NCBI GenBank assembly: GCA_900317555.1
Contig: ONHF01000021.1
Coordinates: 1 to 37,974, forward strand
Direction of reading: 5' to 3'
Source of the DNA: an uncultured Lachnospiraceae bacterium
GTDB taxonomy: Bacteria; Bacillota; Clostridia; Lachnospirales; Lachnospiraceae
Length of the DNA: 37,974 nt
Shown: positions 35,342-37,974 of the stretch, one piece after another
Layout: each line of letters begins with the position of its first letter
How positions within the stretch are numbered: position 1 is the first letter of the stretch
Notes under the pieces: model-generated
Told to the model about the DNA's origin: nothing
Databases searched by the model: none
What the model saw: only the letters and a program-made list of their open reading frames with translations
Program-made: the position numbers and the translations under genes

Positions 35342-37555
35342 ATGGAAGCGGAAAAGGTAATGGAGAACACAGCAGTAACGGTTCACACAAACGTTATTAA
35401 AAGAAATGGCCAGGAGGTCGGTTTTGACATCGAGAAGATTGTAAACGCAATCGGAAAGGCCAATAAAGAGGTAAGCGGCATTTATCAGCTGAATCAGTAT
35501 CAGATCAGCGCGATCGCGGAGAATATCGCCAGGAAAGTTGCGCAGGCGCCGCACGCGGTCAACGTGGAAGACATTCAGGACATGGTCGAGAAGGGGATCA
35601 TGGAGATGCGCGGCTACGAAGTCGCGCAGAAGTATGTCCGTTACCGCTACAAGAGAGAGCTGTCCCGGAAATCGAACACGACGGACAACGGGATACTTGC
35701 GCTCATCAATCAGGAGAACGAAGAGGTAAAGCAGGAGAATTCCAATAAGAATCCTGTCATCAATTCTACGCAGCGTGATTATATGGCCGGCGAGGTCTCC
35801 AAGGATCTGACCAAGAGAATCCTCCTTCCGGAAGATATTGTCCGCGCGCATGAAGAGGGCATCATTCACTTCCACGATTCGGATTATTACGCGCAGAAGG
35901 AGCACAACTGCGACCTGATCAATCTGGAGGATATGCTGCAGAACGGCACGGTCATCAGCCAGACCATGATCGAGAAGCCGCACAGCTTCTTCACTGCCTG
36001 CAATGTAACAACGCAGATTGTCGCACAGGTGGCTTCCAATCAGTACGGCGGCCAGTCGTTTACGCTTTCGCATCTGGCTCCGTTTGTCGATATATCCAGA
36101 CAGAAGATCCGCCAGAATGTTATTGACGAGCGTACTGCCTGCGGCGAGCCGCTCGATGAGGAAATCATCGACAAGGTTGTGACCGCAAGACTGAAGGAAG
36201 AGATCAAGTCCGGCATCCAGACGATTCAGTATCAGCTGATCACGCTGATGACCTGCAACGGACAGGCACCGTTCGTAACCATGTTCATGTATCTGGACGA
36301 GGTTCCGGATGGCCGCACAAGAGAGGATCTCGCGCTTGTGATTGAAGAGGCGCTCAAGCAGCGCATGCAGGGTGTCAAGAACGAAAAGGGCGTCTGGATT
36401 ACGCCGGCATTCCCGAAGATCATCTATGTGCTTGATGAGGATAACATTTATCCGGACTCCAAGTATTATTATCTGACCGAACTGGCCGCGAAATGCACTG
36501 CCAAGAGGATGGTTCCGGATTATATTTCCGCGAAAATCATGAAGAGAGACAAGGGCGACGTATATCCCTGCATGGGATGCCGCAGCTTCCTGACACCGGA
36601 TAAGGCTGGCCTTGGAGAAAACGGGAAGCATAAGTATTACGGACGTTTCAATCAGGGCGTTGTAACCATCAATCTTGTAGATGTTGCCTGCAGCTCAAAC
36701 GGCGATATGGATAAGTTCTGGGATATTCTCGAAGACAGACTGGAACTCTGCCACAGAGCTCTGCGCTGCCGTCACGAGAGACTTCTCGGGACGCCTTCGG
36801 ATGTCGCTCCGATTCTCTGGCAGTACGGCGCTCTCGCGAGACTGAAAAAAGGCGAGAAGATCGATCGCCTGCTGTACAATAACTATTCAACCATCAGCCT
36901 CGGTTATGCCGGCCTGTATGAGATGTGCATGAGAATGCTGGGCGTATCGCATACGGACCCCAAGGGCAAAGAGTTTGCGCTGAAGGTTATGCAGAAGCTC
37001 AATGACAAGTGTGCGGAGTGGAGAGAAGCCGAGAATATCAGCTATTCTCTGTACGGCACTCCGATGGAATCCACGACGTATAAGTTCGCGAAGTGCCTGC
37101 AGAAGAGATTCGGTATTATCAAGAACGTGACGGATCATAACTACATCACGAATTCGTATCATGTAAATGTCCGCGAAAACATTGACGCGTTCACCAAGCT
37201 CCGTTTCGAGTCCGATTTCCAGAGACTCTCTCCGGGCGGTGCGATTTCGTATGTGGAAGTGCCGAACATGCAGAACAACATTCCGGCTGTTTTGTCTGTC
37301 ATGAAGTACATTTATGACAACATCATGTACGCGGAGCTCAATACGAAGAGCGATTACTGTGAAGTCTGCGGTTATGACGGCGAGATCAAAATTGTCGAGG
37401 ACAAGAACGGCAAGCTTGTCTGGGAGTGCCCGAACTGCGGCAACCGTGATCAGTCCAAGATGAGCGTGGCGCGGCGTACATGCGGCTATATCGGAACACA
37501 GTTCTGGAATCAGGGCCGTACGCAGGAGATTAAGGACAGGGTGCTGCACCTGTAA
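35342..37555 (+). CDS. nrdD: Anaerobic ribonucleoside-triphosphate reductase (class III)
   Basis: Makes deoxynucleotides without oxygen using a glycyl radical. The 737 residues start with an ATP-cone (VIKRNGQEVGFDIEKIVNAI to about residue 95) that senses ATP/dATP. The HFHDSDYYAQKEHNCDLINLEDML block and the PCMGCRSFL region follow. A zinc site is formed by CEVCG and CPNCG. The radical glycine is G715 in RRTCGYIGTQF, 23 residues from the end. A GGGAG site precedes the start. Its activase NrdG is usually encoded next to it, but no nrdG begins before the window ends; a TniQ-like frame appears instead. Confidence 0.97.
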   Translation: MEAEKVMENTAVTVHTNVIKRNGQEVGFDIEKIVNAIGKANKEVSGIYQLNQYQISAIAENIARKVAQAPHAVNVEDIQDMVEKGIMEMRGYEVAQKYVRYRYKRELSRKSNTTDNGILALINQENEEVKQENSNKNPVINSTQRDYMAGEVSKDLTKRILLPEDIVRAHEEGIIHFHDSDYYAQKEHNCDLINLEDMLQNGTVISQTMIEKPHSFFTACNVTTQIVAQVASNQYGGQSFTLSHLAPFVDISRQKIRQNVIDERTACGEPLDEEIIDKVVTARLKEEIKSGIQTIQYQLITLMTCNGQAPFVTMFMYLDEVPDGRTREDLALVIEEALKQRMQGVKNEKGVWITPAFPKIIYVLDEDNIYPDSKYYYLTELAAKCTAKRMVPDYISAKIMKRDKGDVYPCMGCRSFLTPDKAGLGENGKHKYYGRFNQGVVTINLVDVACSSNGDMDKFWDILEDRLELCHRALRCRHERLLGTPSDVAPILWQYGALARLKKGEKIDRLLYNNYSTISLGYAGLYEMCMRMLGVSHTDPKGKEFALKVMQKLNDKCAEWREAENISYSLYGTPMESTTYKFAKCLQKRFGIIKNVTDHNYITNSYHVNVRENIDAFTKLRFESDFQRLSPGGAISYVEVPNMQNNIPAVLSVMKYIYDNIMYAELNTKSDYCEVCGYDGEIKIVEDKNGKLVWECPNCGNRDQSKMSVARRTCGYIGTQFWNQGRTQEIKDRVLHL

Positions 37556-37560
37556 AAATA

Positions 37561-37685
37561 TAATTTGATTGAAAACATAATAATTTGATCGGAAATAAGT
37601 GCGATTAAATGTTATGCCAGAAGCCATACAGTCAGCAACTGTATGGCTTTTTTGTTAACTAATTATAAATTGATCGAAAATAAAA
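37561..37685 (+). repeat. Three 20-bp repeats in an AT-rich segment, possible transposon end
   Basis: Copies at 37561-37580, 37581-37600 and 37666-37685 share the pattern TAAWTTGATYGRAAAYA. The first two are directly adjacent in tandem. The second and third are each followed by TTATGCC. They sit between the nrdD stop and a TniQ-like gene. Short repeats in this position are what TnsB-binding sites at a Tn7-like end would look like. A TGT (37551-37553) overlapping the nrdD stop could be the terminal trinucleotide of such an end; that part is speculative. Confidence 0.6.
37622..37653 (+). terminator. Strong intrinsic terminator after nrdD
   Basis: AGCCATACAGT (37622-37632) pairs perfectly with 37638-37648 around a 5-base loop and runs into six Ts. 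It lies between repeat copies two and three. It could end nrdD transcription or insulate an inserted element from the outside. Confidence 0.92.
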
Positions 37686-37689
37686 CCTT

Positions 37690-37974
37690 ATGCCGAGTGT
37701 TCCTGTTGTGATACCCATTGAAACTGATGAGCTTTTATACAGCTGGCTGATACGCATGTCCGAAGCTAATGGTTTTTCAAGTTTCCGTTCGTTTATTAAT
37801 TCGTATATCACCCACTATCAGCAGGTATTGACAATGTTTGTCGGACCGACTGAACTATTTATCAGCGGGGATACTCTCCAGTTGAAGGATTACAGCAAAA
37901 CAGACTGGCCTTGGTATTTTGACGGGGAGGCGAAGCTGAAACGGCATGAGACGGTCTTTCCGCAGGAATGCAGG
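37690..37974 (+). CDS. TniQ-like protein, N-terminal fragment cut by the window edge
   Basis: The frame is open from the ATG at 37690 to the last base (95 codons, no stop). The N-terminus PSVPVVIPIETDEL followed by LYSWLIRMSEANGF matches the opening of TniQ/TnsD proteins, where a proline-rich lead and an ET-x-LYSWL-x-R-x-A-x-x-NG signature precede zinc-binding residues. A Cys is present near the cut (residue 94). TniQ directs target choice in Tn7-like transposition. No clear ribosome site precedes the ATG, so initiation may be weak. Codon use is more AT-rich than in upstream genes. The zinc fingers and the rest of the protein are outside the window. Confidence 0.7.
   Translation, partial: MPSVPVVIPIETDELLYSWLIRMSEANGFSSFRSFINSYITHYQQVLTMFVGPTELFISGDTLQLKDYSKTDWPWYFDGEAKLKRHETVFPQECR

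Noticed and set aside
37551-37974. Claim of a CRISPR-associated transposon
   Set aside because: TniQ also occurs in ordinary Tn7-like elements. No Cas gene, guide array or transposase is visible in the window, so nothing supports the narrower claim.
1-37974. tRNA, rRNA, CRISPR arrays or insertion sequences elsewhere
   Set aside because: Reading both strands, I saw no cloverleaf with a conserved T-loop, no rRNA signature, no regularly spaced repeat array and no transposase frame other than the TniQ-like fragment. A dedicated tRNA and repeat scan would settle this.

Overview
The window looks like a chromosomal segment of an anaerobic, fairly GC-rich member of the Bacillota, most likely Clostridia of the Lachnospiraceae type. 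The evidence is the AddAB recombination nuclease, lysine synthesis by the LL-diaminopimelate aminotransferase (DapL) route, paired GlgC/GlgD glycogen enzymes, an EFR1-type flavodoxin/ferredoxin, an oxygen-sensitive class III ribonucleotide reductase, strong purine-rich ribosome binding sites and sigma-A style promoters. I ran no database search; family names come from motifs read in the translations.

Layout, left to right. 1-241 is a leader with a probable divergent promoter. 242-7828 is addB-addA (double-strand break repair). 7986-8567 (minus) is a thiol peroxidase of the glutathione peroxidase family, and 8790-9575 an EFR1 flavodoxin/ferredoxin. 9870-12471 is a polar amino-acid ABC importer (binding protein, permease, ATPase) with an internal hairpin and a second promoter. 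12554-18266 is a tight biosynthetic run: hisC, a small membrane exporter-like protein, nadE, dapF and dapL. 18417-19085 holds a SEC-C zinc protein and an overlooked 42-residue membrane protein. 19182-23018 (minus) holds a secreted InlB-repeat/beta-propeller protein and glgC-glgD. 23193-25211 (minus) is a compact three-gene unit of unknown function: zinc-ribbon membrane protein, DUF5685 protein, J-domain protein. 25381-29231 (minus) encodes a heterodimeric ABC exporter with one degenerate ATP site. 29442-33807 holds an alpha/beta hydrolase, azlC-azlD (minus), a VTT/TVP38 membrane protein and a dicarboxylate/amino-acid:cation symporter. 33809-34966 (minus) is a rhodanese-TtcA-like fusion. 35342-37555 is nrdD behind two tandem sites that fit NrdR boxes.

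The last 420 bases change character. Directly after the nrdD stop the sequence becomes AT-rich, carries three copies of a roughly 20-bp repeat and a strong terminator, and then starts a reading frame (37690 to the window edge) whose N-terminus resembles TniQ, the target-selection protein of Tn7-like transposons. I read this as the possible edge of a Tn7-like element inserted beside nrdD, where nrdG would normally be expected. Its cargo and transposase lie outside the window.

Most of the window is housekeeping metabolism and transport. The parts most worth a second look are the putative transposon edge, the uncharacterised zinc-ribbon/DUF5685/J-domain operon, the rhodanese-TtcA fusion, the NrdR sites, and a few operator-like palindromes.
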